Assembly (NCBI RefSeq): GCF_002086115.1
Contig: NZ_MVHJ01000005.1
Location: 225,532 to 289,531, forward strand
Length of the DNA: 64,000 bases
Direction of reading: 5' to 3'
Source: Mycolicibacterium bacteremicum
Lineage (GTDB): Bacteria; Actinomycetota; Actinomycetes; Mycobacteriales; Mycobacteriaceae
This document shows, in pieces, positions 35,803-42,311 of this stretch (position 1 is the stretch's first letter; each line of letters begins with the position of its first letter). Both the position numbers and the translations under genes were made by a program. The notes under the pieces are model-generated. The model searched no databases. It saw only the letters and a list, made by a program, of their open reading frames with translations, and was not told where the DNA came from.

Positions 35803-35966
35803 CGGGTCTTAGCCTGCATCCACTCGCAGTCGTCACACAAGACCGCTACATCCTTGAGTAGGTCTTCCACGGCTTCGTCTGACGGCAGGTAGCGGCAGCA
35901 CTGAGAGCACCGCAGCGGCATGATGACGCAGCGATCCCACAGATAGCCAGGCAACCACTGCTCCAT
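35799..35966 (-). CDS. Small phage protein with two CxxC motifs
   Basis: 55 residues from the ATG at 35966. CSQC and CDDC, 22 residues apart, form a probable zinc finger (CSQCCRYLPSDEAVED... to LCDDCEW). It lies 10 nt after the previous gene. Function unknown. Confidence 0.6.
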   Translation of the reverse strand: MEQWLPGYLWDRCVIMPLRCSQCCRYLPSDEAVEDLLKDVAVLCDDCEWMQAKTR

Positions 35967-35976
35967 GCCGTTGATT

Positions 35977-36234
35977 CTAGGCCTCGGGGGTGACTGTTCG
36001 GCGTAGTCGTGCCATGGCGTGGTGGTAGACATCCCACTCCGGGGCGCAGGCTTCGGTGAGGTGGACGGCAGTGGCGAGGATGACCGCATCCGCCAGCAGC
36101 CGCCCCACCGGGGTGCGCCTGTAGGCCGCGACCCGGCGGGAAATCAGGTCGTCATCATCCCGCACCCATTTTTCATAAGCCGCGATGGCTGCTACGCCGA
36201 CCAAAATGGCCCTGTCCCCGGTGCGTAGCTTCAC
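35977..36234 (-). CDS. Small phage protein, DUF7427-like
   Basis: 85 residues from the GTG at 36234 (an upstream GTG at 36279 is possible; AGGAG sits very close before 36234). The pattern GDRAILVGVAAIAAYEKWVRDDDDLISRRVAAY and AVILATAVHLTE resembles a small mycobacteriophage family of unknown function, with two hydrophobic stretches. It follows a strong terminator and starts the small-gene block next to the att site. Confidence 0.6.
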   Translation of the reverse strand: MKLRTGDRAILVGVAAIAAYEKWVRDDDDLISRRVAAYRRTPVGRLLADAVILATAVHLTEACAPEWDVYHHAMARLRRTVTPEA

Positions 36235-36290
36235 GCTCCTATTGTCGTATGCGTCAGTAGGAATCCGTTGCGAAGACACGAACCAACAAC

Positions 36291-36335
36291 GAAAAGCCGC
36301 CCCCGTTCAGAGCCCGAAGCTCTCACGGGGGCGGC
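36291..36335 (-). terminator. Strong intrinsic terminator, minus strand
   Basis: An 11-bp perfect stem (GCCGCCCCCGT at 36296-36306, ACGGGGGCGGC at 36325-36335) with an inner AGAGC/GCTCT stem. On the minus strand it is followed by TTTTCGTTGTT. It probably ends the late (structural and lysis) transcript. Confidence 0.8.
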
Positions 36336-36453
36336 ACGTGCGACTTTGTGTTCCTACTGCTCTTTCTAGGAGTCGCTAACCCAACCCGAGATTTGATCCT
36401 ACTGGCGGTTCACCGTGTTAGTGCGTATGCGAGTATCGCCGCGCCCGCCACCG

Positions 36454-36543
36454 TCAGCAGGCCAGGTACCACCACAGACCCAAGCCAGCCGCCACAACCA
36501 TCACCCCGAGCAGCAGCATCCCCCGAACAATCGGGTCCCTCAC
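36454..36543 (-). CDS. Possible 29-residue membrane peptide at the end of the lysis cassette
   Basis: The GTG at 36543 overlaps the preceding stop as GTGA, and the frame gives a basic N-terminus (VRDPIVRG), one hydrophobic helix (MLLLGVMVVAAGLGLWWYL) and a Cys end. The overlap follows the same coupling pattern as the four genes before it. A competing frame (36410-36577) also ends in a hydrophobic helix, so the choice is uncertain. Confidence 0.4.
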   Translation of the reverse strand: MRDPIVRGMLLLGVMVVAAGLGLWWYLAC

Positions 36544-36953
36544 AACGGCGGCAACCCGAGGTGCCGGGTAGGTTCATCCCGCACCCGCCCTTCACGGTCC
36601 CGCTGCTGCTCACGCCACAACGCAATATCCATCGTCACATACGCCAACGCGAACACCGCATAGATAATGAACCGGATCTGATTGCGGTACGGATAATCCT
36701 GCCCCACCCACGTGGTCGCGACGATCTGCCACATGGTCACCGTCAACAGGATGCTCTTGGCGAAGAAGATCTTCCCGATACGGTTCGACCACCACGACGA
36801 CCGAAACCCATACAGGACGGTGAACACGGTGATGAACAAAGCCCCCAACGTCAACGACCACGCCGCAGCCCGCCAATAATCCACCACCAGCCACACATCA
36901 GCCAAAAACGTGACAACGATGATCGCCGCACCGACACCGTAGACGCGGTGCAT
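36540..36953 (-). CDS. Phage membrane protein with four transmembrane segments
   Basis: 137 residues from the ATG at 36953, which overlaps the previous stop as TGATG. Four hydrophobic segments (VGAAIIVVTFLADVWLVV; WSLTLGALFITVFTVLYG; FFAKSILLTVTMWQIVA; FIIYAVFALAYVTMDIAL) and a charged tail. Four-span proteins like this follow the lysins in many mycobacteriophages. It may be part of the holin system or a lysis regulator. Confidence 0.75.
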   Translation of the reverse strand: MHRVYGVGAAIIVVTFLADVWLVVDYWRAAAWSLTLGALFITVFTVLYGFRSSWWSNRIGKIFFAKSILLTVTMWQIVATTWVGQDYPYRNQIRFIIYAVFALAYVTMDIALWREQQRDREGRVRDEPTRHLGLPPL

Positions 36954-37132
36954 CAACGCCCCCCCATCGCCTGCTGCAACAGCTCCGTAAACCCGTTCTT
37001 CTCAATCTCCCGACGCAACGCCTGAGTGACCTTCACGGAATGCTCCGCCAACGCCTCCGCCACCTTCTGACGCTTCTCCGTCTCCGCGAGCTGCTCAAGC
37101 ACCTCCGCCCGCTTGCCCCACGGCCACTTCAT
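36953..37132 (-). CDS. Small coiled-coil phage protein
   Basis: 59 residues, MKWPWGKRAEVLEQLAETEK and onward to FTELLQQAMGGR. It is almost entirely one charged helix with heptad-like spacing. The ATG overlaps the previous stop (ATGA), and its stop overlaps the next start (TGATG). The unbroken overlaps make it a real gene despite its size. It lies among holin-like genes; a soluble partner of the membrane proteins is plausible. Confidence 0.7.
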   Translation of the reverse strand: MKWPWGKRAEVLEQLAETEKRQKVAEALAEHSVKVTQALRREIEKNGFTELLQQAMGGR

Positions 37133-37398
37133 GAATGATCCTTGGTAGCCAATTCATTTCGCACCGTCCGCAGAATCGTGGTAGCAAGCTCATCGGTGGC
37201 GTTCTTCTTCGTCAAAGCCTCAGTGAGCATCTGATTGGTGTCCTCAGCCTTATCGGCACGCGCCACCTGCGCGTCATACTGTTTACCGATCACCAACCAG
37301 CCCCGAGACAACGCCACGATCAGAATGACCGCGCCGATAGTGGCGATGCCAGGACCGCTGACACCGCTCCAAAACTCGGGACTACCAAACCCCGTCAC
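37129..37398 (-). CDS. Holin-like protein, one transmembrane segment plus coiled coil
   Basis: 89 residues. One membrane helix (GIATIGAVILIVALSRGWLVI, about residues 17-37), then a helical, charged tail (QVARADKAEDTNQMLTEALTKK). It starts with GTG overlapping the preceding stop (GTGA). This form matches the second holin-like protein of many mycobacteriophage lysis cassettes. Confidence 0.75.
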   Translation of the reverse strand: MTGFGSPEFWSGVSGPGIATIGAVILIVALSRGWLVIGKQYDAQVARADKAEDTNQMLTEALTKKNATDELATTILRTVRNELATKDHS

Positions 37399-37616
37399 TC
37401 GCCTGAACTATCGGGCTTAGGTCCGTTCTTCTTCTGGAACACCAACCAGGTACCACCGATAGTGGTTACCCCGAAAGTCAGCCACTCACCACCGTTTTGC
37501 GGTAGCGGTTGACCGTTCACAACCCAGAGGGTGGCGACGTTGGTGGCCAGCAGCGACAGGAACGCCAGGATCGACTTCCACGCGTACTTCACGTAGGCGT
37601 ACAACTCAGAGTTCAT
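37395..37616 (-). CDS. Putative holin with two transmembrane segments
   Basis: 73 residues. Two hydrophobic helices (ILAFLSLLATNVATLWVV and WLTFGVTTIGGTWLVF) and a short charged C-terminus with PKPDSSGE. A GAAAGG site precedes the ATG. It would form the membrane holes that let lysin A reach the wall. An HNH gene separates it from lysin B. Confidence 0.8.
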   Translation of the reverse strand: MNSELYAYVKYAWKSILAFLSLLATNVATLWVVNGQPLPQNGGEWLTFGVTTIGGTWLVFQKKNGPKPDSSGE

Positions 37617-37628
37617 AGCAGTGCCTTT

Positions 37629-38147
37629 CTATATGCGGGGCTGCTTAACGCCCCGGGACAGTCGTACGCATGTGCGGCACACACGGGCGCCACGCTTTGG
37701 GAGGATGTAGGTATTCGCAGGCGTAAACGCGTGGCCGCGCTTGCAACTCGTCTTGCTCGCGTTGCGATTCGTGCCGGCGCGAAGGGAGTCCTGAGCGTTG
37801 GCAACTTTGGTATCCCACCGCAAATTGCCGACGCTGTTATCAAGCGGGTCGCCGTTGTTGTGACAGGCGTCGAACTCGGGGGCCGGTCGGGGTCCAACGA
37901 ACGACTCCAGCACCATCACGTGCACCCGCCGCCGCTCGCGGAAGTTTTCCTTTGACATCTGGACAGACAAGTAATTAGTAGGCGGCACTTTGTGTTGACG
38001 CATCATGCGTCCCGTTAGCCGCTTGAGGCGGCGGGACGCGCCGTTCGGGACTAGGCGGTCCAGCGATCGAACGCGGCCAAAGCTGGATACTTCATAGAGC
38101 CCCTCGAAACCAACTACCGGACGCCACTCTTCACCTTTGGGTGTCAT
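37629..38147 (-). CDS. HNH homing endonuclease with NUMOD4 domain
   Basis: 172 residues. The N-terminal EEWRPVVGFEGLYEVSSFGRVRSLDR is a NUMOD4 DNA-binding motif. The HNH core is in HVMVLESFVGPRPAPEFDACHNNGDPLDNSVGNLRWDT, and a C-terminal stretch has CKRGH and CRTC, a zinc-finger pattern. Free-standing genes of this type copy themselves between phages. It sits inside the lysis cassette, and its start codon lies in the operator dyad at 38140-38153. Confidence 0.88.
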   Translation of the reverse strand: MTPKGEEWRPVVGFEGLYEVSSFGRVRSLDRLVPNGASRRLKRLTGRMMRQHKVPPTNYLSVQMSKENFRERRRVHVMVLESFVGPRPAPEFDACHNNGDPLDNSVGNLRWDTKVANAQDSLRAGTNRNASKTSCKRGHAFTPANTYILPKRGARVCRTCVRLSRGVKQPRI

Positions 38148-38153
38148 AACACC
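38140..38153. promoter_or_regulatory. Operator dyad, copy 1
   Basis: GGTGTCATAACACC has 6-bp arms (GGTGT-N4-ACACC core). It is the exact reverse complement of copy 2 at 38164-38177, 10 bp away, and covers the ATG of the minus-strand HNH gene. Confidence 0.65.
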
Positions 38154-38163
38154 ATACTAGCGC

Positions 38164-38199
38164 GGTGTTATGACACCTGCTACGGTTGGTGCATATACA
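38164..38199 (+). promoter_or_regulatory. Moron promoter with operator dyad, copy 2
   Basis: GGTGTTATGACACC (38164-38177) overlaps a -35-like ATGACA (38170-38175). TATACA (38194-38199) follows at 18 bp as a -10 box, 22 bp before the GTG of the lipoprotein. Binding at the dyad would block the promoter. Confidence 0.6.
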
Positions 38200-38221
38200 C
38201 CTCGACTTACAGGGAGACACC

Positions 38222-38605
38222 GTGAAGAAAGCTATGATCGCCGCCAGCCTTGCCGCCATCGCCCTTGGCGTTGCGGGATGCTCATCGGACGCCGATGTTG
38301 CATCCGAGAACCTGTCCAAGCAGGCCGACAATTTCGAGATCCCCCGCAGGATCGTTTTCTTCAACGGCATCACCGACAAGTACCTGCTGGAAATTCAGGG
38401 GTATTGCTCCATCGCCCCGGACACCGGCCAGAAGAAGCTGGACGTCACATGCAAGACCCAAGACGGAATGCGGAAGCACTTCCTTGGCCTCAGCGATAAC
38501 GTCTCGTACTTCGTAGAGCAGGTCCAAGGCGCCAACGTCAGCACCGACTTCTACGAGGTCAACTTCAAGCCTCAGTCGATCCTGCCGGACTTCGAGCTCC
38601 GCTGA
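38222..38605 (+). CDS. Phage-encoded lipoprotein (moron)
   Basis: 127 residues. The GTG at 38222 follows AGGGAGAC. Signal peptide KKAMIAASLAAIALGVAGC with lipobox VAGC and Cys20. The mature part (ASENLSKQADNFEIPRRIVF, TDKYLLEIQGYCSI, KKHFLGLSDNVSYFVEQVQ) matches a lipoprotein family I know from mycobacteriophages. It lies opposite to the late genes with its own promoter, the usual setting of lysogenically expressed genes. A role in changing the cell surface or excluding other phages is likely but not shown. Confidence 0.8.
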   Translation: MKKAMIAASLAAIALGVAGCSSDADVASENLSKQADNFEIPRRIVFFNGITDKYLLEIQGYCSIAPDTGQKKLDVTCKTQDGMRKHFLGLSDNVSYFVEQVQGANVSTDFYEVNFKPQSILPDFELR

Positions 38606-38609
38606 CGGT

Positions 38610-38621
38610 TGTTATGACACC
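38610..38621 (+). promoter_or_regulatory. Operator half-site, copy 3
   Basis: TGTTATGACACC repeats 12 bases of copy 2, but the left arm is disturbed by one extra T. It lies between the lipoprotein stop and the RHH start, and may let the RHH protein or a repressor act inside the moron. Confidence 0.5.
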
Positions 38622-38649
38622 TCAGCCTGGCCGTGGCACACTTCCGCGT

Positions 38650-38796
38650 GTGCCCAACCAGCCCCGCACGCCACTGCGGTCCTTCCGCATCCCAGATGAG
38701 CTGTACGCAGCCGCCCAGGCCAAGGCTGAGGAGAAGGGCGAATCGGTATCAGATGTGGTCCGGCGGGCGCTAGAGCGGTACGTCAAGCGCCCCTAG
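38650..38796 (+). CDS. Ribbon-helix-helix DNA-binding protein
   Basis: 48 residues from the GTG at 38650 (an in-frame ATG at 38614 would lengthen it by 12 residues and lies inside an operator copy). TPLRSFRIPDELYAAAQAKA gives the beta strand and first helix, and GESVSDVVRRALERYV the second, a full Arc/MetJ-type fold; start MPNQPxTPLRSFRIPD is common in mycobacteriophages. As a dimer it would bind palindromic DNA and is a candidate for the three local operators. It overlaps the end of lysin B by 4 nt, tail to tail. Confidence 0.8.
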   Translation: MPNQPRTPLRSFRIPDELYAAAQAKAEEKGESVSDVVRRALERYVKRP

Positions 38797-39806
38797 ACGC
38801 CAAGAATGCGCGCCGTGTGGTCCACGCACGGACGCAGGTCGAAATCTCCATGCTCCCGGAGTTGGGCTACGCCGCGGACGCCGATGACGATGGCCTGGAA
38901 CATGGACAGGATTTCGACGGGGTTACCGAAGCGCATGGCGAGTTCGCCGATCTCCTCGGCCAGGGTGTCGTTGCCGAACACCCGCCCCCGGGCTACAGCG
39001 AGGTAGACGGCTTGGGTCCACTCGGCAGCACCAGTGCCCGGAATTTTGTTGGTGTAGAGGTCGCCGTCTCGGGACACCTCTTCGACGCCGGGGATCGGGC
39101 CATCCAAGCAATCCGGATCCAACCCCTCACTCTCGGGTTTCGGCTTATCAGAGATCCACGACGCCACCACACCCCGAGGCCGGCGCGGGTTGCCGAAGTT
39201 GATGCCGCCCTTGAACTGGTTGTACGGCCACCGGCCCAGGTTCGGTTGGCAGATCTGCTCCCACCAATCACAGAACACGATCGAGCCTTGTGAGTGGGCC
39301 AGCACTGCGAAGGGGGTGTTCGGCGGCAACTCCAACGGATTGTTGACCAACGCGTCGAGTTGGGAGACGCCGTGTCGGTTGTTGAACGGCTTCTTCGTGT
39401 TGTCGTACCAAACGGGCTGCACATCCACCAACCCCCGCAACTCCAAATCCCGGGCGGTGAAGTAGGCAGGGCCGTCGAACATCCCACCCATATGGCCCTG
39501 CACCGTGAACACCACCGGGCGGGCCTTCGGAACCTCCGGCTTGTCATACGGCGGAATCTTCAAGTTCTTCTTGACCGCCCAATCCAGAGCAGTCGTCAAC
39601 GCCATCCCGGGCATGTTGCGGACCTGACCGCGCGCGATCTGCTCATTGCGCTTGTTCTTGAACAGCAGCAGCGCGGTACCGAAAGCGACCGTGTATTCGT
39701 CCGTTTCGCCTAAACCCTGCCCGTACGAGTAGGCGCGCAGCTTTCGTTTGGCGTCGATGATGGAGGGGTCGCGGTCACCGATCTCACTCGGCGGCTTCCA
39801 CGCCAT
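38793..39806 (-). CDS. lysB: Lysin B, mycolylarabinogalactan esterase
   Basis: 337 residues from the ATG at 39806, which overlaps the lysin A stop (TGATG). An N-terminal region (about 20-60, YSYGQGLGETDEYTVAFGTALLLFK) is peptidoglycan-binding-like. The cutinase-like alpha/beta-hydrolase follows, with nucleophile Ser172 in AHSQGS; the first Gly of the usual GxSxG is Ala here. A late His lies in CVDHTARILGV. The enzyme cuts the outer mycolate layer from arabinogalactan so that the cell can burst. Confidence 0.93.
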   Translation of the reverse strand: MAWKPPSEIGDRDPSIIDAKRKLRAYSYGQGLGETDEYTVAFGTALLLFKNKRNEQIARGQVRNMPGMALTTALDWAVKKNLKIPPYDKPEVPKARPVVFTVQGHMGGMFDGPAYFTARDLELRGLVDVQPVWYDNTKKPFNNRHGVSQLDALVNNPLELPPNTPFAVLAHSQGSIVFCDWWEQICQPNLGRWPYNQFKGGINFGNPRRPRGVVASWISDKPKPESEGLDPDCLDGPIPGVEEVSRDGDLYTNKIPGTGAAEWTQAVYLAVARGRVFGNDTLAEEIGELAMRFGNPVEILSMFQAIVIGVRGVAQLREHGDFDLRPCVDHTARILGV

Positions 39807-40981
39807 CAGCCGTTGCCCTTGCCGAGGTAATCCACTACAGACTTTCCGCCCAACTGCGGCCAACCGTTCAGGGCGGGACCGCGGAGCTGGCGCAACACCT
39901 CGATCATCAGTTCGCGCTCGGTCCAGTCATCCGGGAACCGCTTCACCTTCGGGGGCTCCGGCGCGCCCGGGGTTTCGCCGGGGAACACGAACCCGTCGAT
40001 GTCCTTCTGGACCTCGGCGCGGAACCAGTTCATATCCATGTTGCCGGGATCAACCTTGCGGCCCTGCGGCTTCGCGTACTCCTTGTGACCACACACGGAG
40101 TCATCGGCGCGCTTCCCGATGTGCTTCGAAATCGCCGCAGCGATGTTGCGCATTGTGATGATCTGCTTCTGTGGCCACGGACCCGAACCGCTGTAGGCGC
40201 ACTCAAATCCGATGGATTGCCGGTTTCCGTCAGTGAGGTCTTTCCAATTGCCCGCGCCGGCATGGTTGCACGGGCCGACGGCAATGAGGTGGCAGGTTCC
40301 GTCGGGCTTGATCAAGCCTTGCGAGAGTGGCCCGGGAAGCCATCCCGAGGGCTGTTGAACGCCGTCTCGGATGGTTGCGACGGTTTCGTTGACGTTGCCG
40401 GTGTGGTGCCACATGGAGCCCCAGATGACGCCCATGAATCCGCCAGCTCCGCGTTCCTTCCATCCCGGCTCGACGATGAGAAGGTCGCCGATGGCGTCGC
40501 GGAGAACGTCTTCCAGCCAGATGGGGTCGCCGGAAACAGCCATAGGGTTCTCCTGATTCGTGAGCTGGTTGAAGTACGCCTGGGCTTGGGCCATGCGTTG
40601 CCCGTACCGGTCGGGGAATGCGCTGCCTTGGATGGCTTGTGCGTGGGCGCCGGGATCACCGTTGTTGTAGTCGCGCTTCTTCAGGCGTTCGAAGAACAGG
40701 CGGGCCGACTTGTAGGGGTCCATGCAGGTGGCAGCGTCTCCCCACCACCACGCGTTGTTACCCCACACCACTTGCTGCTGGAAGAGCCCGACTGACTTGC
40801 CGTCTGATCCGACACGTTCGTGTGGAAGCTTCAGTGATTCGGGGACTTTGGCGTTGGCGTACATGATCCAGTCGCATTCGACTGACACGGTGGCAAAGGC
40901 GATGACGATGCCGCGGTCCGTGATCCCCAGGTCACGTCCGGCTCGAATGATCTCGCGGGCGTAGTCGTCTTTCGTGGGCAC
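39806..40981 (-). CDS. lysA: Lysin A, peptidoglycan endolysin
   Basis: 391 residues. The GTG at 40981 follows GAGAGGAC. Residues 1-140 form an N-terminal peptidase/lysozyme-like domain (ATVSVECDW, SVGLFQQQVVWG). Residues about 150-340 are an amidase-2 domain with zinc-ligand candidates in MWHHTGN and VCGHKEY...DPGNMD. The last 50 residues (ERELMIEVLRQLRGPALNGW) are a cell-wall-binding end seen in mycobacteriophage lysins. It cuts peptidoglycan after holin opening. Confidence 0.92.
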   Translation of the reverse strand: MPTKDDYAREIIRAGRDLGITDRGIVIAFATVSVECDWIMYANAKVPESLKLPHERVGSDGKSVGLFQQQVVWGNNAWWWGDAATCMDPYKSARLFFERLKKRDYNNGDPGAHAQAIQGSAFPDRYGQRMAQAQAYFNQLTNQENPMAVSGDPIWLEDVLRDAIGDLLIVEPGWKERGAGGFMGVIWGSMWHHTGNVNETVATIRDGVQQPSGWLPGPLSQGLIKPDGTCHLIAVGPCNHAGAGNWKDLTDGNRQSIGFECAYSGSGPWPQKQIITMRNIAAAISKHIGKRADDSVCGHKEYAKPQGRKVDPGNMDMNWFRAEVQKDIDGFVFPGETPGAPEPPKVKRFPDDWTERELMIEVLRQLRGPALNGWPQLGGKSVVDYLGKGNG

Positions 40982-41028
40982 GGCACGTCCTCTCAATGTC
41001 GGTCCCATTTGCCCTGTAGAATCAGGGC

Positions 41029-41631
41029 ATGAAGGAATGCTCAGTCGATGGCTGCGAGCGCAAGCACAACGCTCGCGGTTACTGCTGGGGCCACTACGAG
41101 CGTTGGAAGAAGCTCGGGCATCCTGATATTGAGCGACCGCTTAATACACACGTTCCAAGCACCGCGTCCCTCGCGGAACGTCTGTCTCGGCGGATCCCCG
41201 ACGGACTGTCCGACGATGAGTGCTGGCCGTGGCAGGGCGCTTTGGGGGGCCGAAAGCGCGACGGACGCGGCTATGGAAAGTTCACCATCAACGGCAAGCA
41301 GTACGACGCCCACCGGGTGTCATGGGAACTCCACAACGGGCAGCCCGTGCCGACAGGGCTGCAAGTAATGCATGCCTGTGACAACCCGAAGTGTGTCAAT
41401 CCCCTGCACCTCACAGTCGGGACCAACCGGGACAACGTCGACGACATGGTGTCGAAGTGGCGCCAAACCTATGGTGTCCGGAACCCGAGGGCGGTACTCA
41501 ACGAGGATGCCGTGGCGGAGATTCGCCGGCTGGGTCCATCACATGTCAACGAGTTGGCAGTCAAGTACGGCGTGACTCACGATGCGATCCGCTTCGTTCT
41601 GCGGCGCACAACGTGGAAGCACCTGCCCTAG
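41029..41631 (+). CDS. HNH homing endonuclease, opposite strand
   Basis: 200 residues. An N-terminal Cys-rich finger (CSVDGCERKHNARGYCWGHYERW), then the HNH-3 core AHRVSWELHNGQPVPTGLQVMHACDNPKCVNPLHLTVGTNRDNV, and a C-terminal helix-turn-helix-like end (VNELAVKYGVTHDAIRFVLR). It lies on the plus strand between lysin A and the tail genes, and its stop overlaps the stop of the next gene. The position looks like an insertion between late genes. Confidence 0.9.
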   Translation: MKECSVDGCERKHNARGYCWGHYERWKKLGHPDIERPLNTHVPSTASLAERLSRRIPDGLSDDECWPWQGALGGRKRDGRGYGKFTINGKQYDAHRVSWELHNGQPVPTGLQVMHACDNPKCVNPLHLTVGTNRDNVDDMVSKWRQTYGVRNPRAVLNEDAVAEIRRLGPSHVNELAVKYGVTHDAIRFVLRRTTWKHLP

Positions 41632-41930
41632 AGTTTGATTCCGAAGCGGCGGTTGATTTCGTCGCGGATGTTGCGGACGAGCGGGTCGACGATTTGGTCG
41701 TCCAGTTGTCCGGGGATCATGTCGGTGACTTTGTCGACGCCGTTGACGGTCAGGTCGCCCATCGTTTTGGTGATCGCGACGACGACGGCTTCGATGACGA
41801 TGGGGAAGCGGCGTTCGATCTCGGCTTGGATCCGGTCGCCCACGACGGTGATGAGTTCGTTGGCTTTCTCGATGACGAGTGGTTTGAGGTGGTCGGCGAT
41901 GGCGTCACCGATTGTTTGGAGGAATCCCAT
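41628..41930 (-). CDS. Phage protein of unknown function, helical
   Basis: 100 residues, MGFLQTIGDAIADHLKPLVI onward, with alternating hydrophobic and charged helices and IPGQLDDQIVDPLVRNIRDEINRR near the end. No known domain. It follows a large hairpin and precedes lysin A, so it may form the first gene of the lysis transcript. Confidence 0.7.
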   Translation of the reverse strand: MGFLQTIGDAIADHLKPLVIEKANELITVVGDRIQAEIERRFPIVIEAVVVAITKTMGDLTVNGVDKVTDMIPGQLDDQIVDPLVRNIRDEINRRFGIKL

Positions 41931-41951
41931 GGTGGTTCCTTTCGGGCATGA

Positions 41952-41991
41952 CCAAGCCGCCCTGGGTCGGGGGGAGGCCAGGGCGGCTTGG
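41952..41991 (-). terminator. 12-bp hairpin between tail and lysis genes
   Basis: CCAAGCCGCCCT (41952-41963) and AGGGCGGCTTGG (41980-41991) pair perfectly around a G/C loop. It lies after the last minor-tail-linked gene on the minus strand. No U-tract follows, so it may be a partial terminator or an RNA processing/stability element. Confidence 0.5.
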
Positions 41992-42000
41992 AAGACTGGG

Positions 42001-42126
42001 TTAGGGGCGGTAGGTGATGGTCAGGTGGGGGCGCACATGCTCCGGGAACTCCAACGTCAGCAGCGCACAGCCCTGAAAGCGCCGGTCACAACCCACCACA
42101 CAACCCTCAAGCAGCAGATAGTGCAT
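42001..42126 (-). CDS. Small phage protein (41 residues)
   Basis: MHYLLLEGCVVGCDRRFQGC and then a short end LTLEFPEHVRPHLTITYRP. The ATG overlaps the preceding stop as TGATG. Three Cys in the first 20 residues. It is too short for a domain call, but the overlap supports it as real. Confidence 0.55.
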   Translation of the reverse strand: MHYLLLEGCVVGCDRRFQGCALLTLEFPEHVRPHLTITYRP

Positions 42127-42311
42127 CAGTCCTGCTTAGGCAACGACGCTTCGAGCTTGGTGACCTCACCGGGCAGGCCGTCCACAAACCCCGCCAACTG
42201 TGACAACGGCAACGACACAGCATCCACCTGCGGACCCGGCGTTAACTCGTCGCCGTCGTCCCACACCAGCACTGGCTGCACAACCACCCGCAACACACGC
42301 AAACGCCTCAC
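42126..42311 (-). CDS. Small phage protein after the tail-fibre genes
   Basis: 61 residues starting at the GTG at 42311, which overlaps the fibre-gene stop as GTGA. VRRLRVLRVVVQPVLVWDDG and LSQLAGFVDGLPGEVTKLEA follow a pattern found in mycobacteriophages directly after the minor tail genes. Function unknown; a tail-assembly or virion accessory role is possible. Confidence 0.65.
   Translation of the reverse strand: MRRLRVLRVVVQPVLVWDDGDELTPGPQVDAVSLPLSQLAGFVDGLPGEVTKLEASLPKQD

Noticed and set aside
36410..36577. Alternative small membrane protein in another frame
   Set aside because: It also ends in a hydrophobic helix but starts deep inside the four-span gene without a ribosome site; the GTGA-coupled 29-residue frame is preferred, with low confidence.
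38170..38499. 109-residue frame starting at the ATG inside operator copy 2
   Set aside because: Arg/Gly-rich, out of frame with the clear lipoprotein, and no ribosome site.
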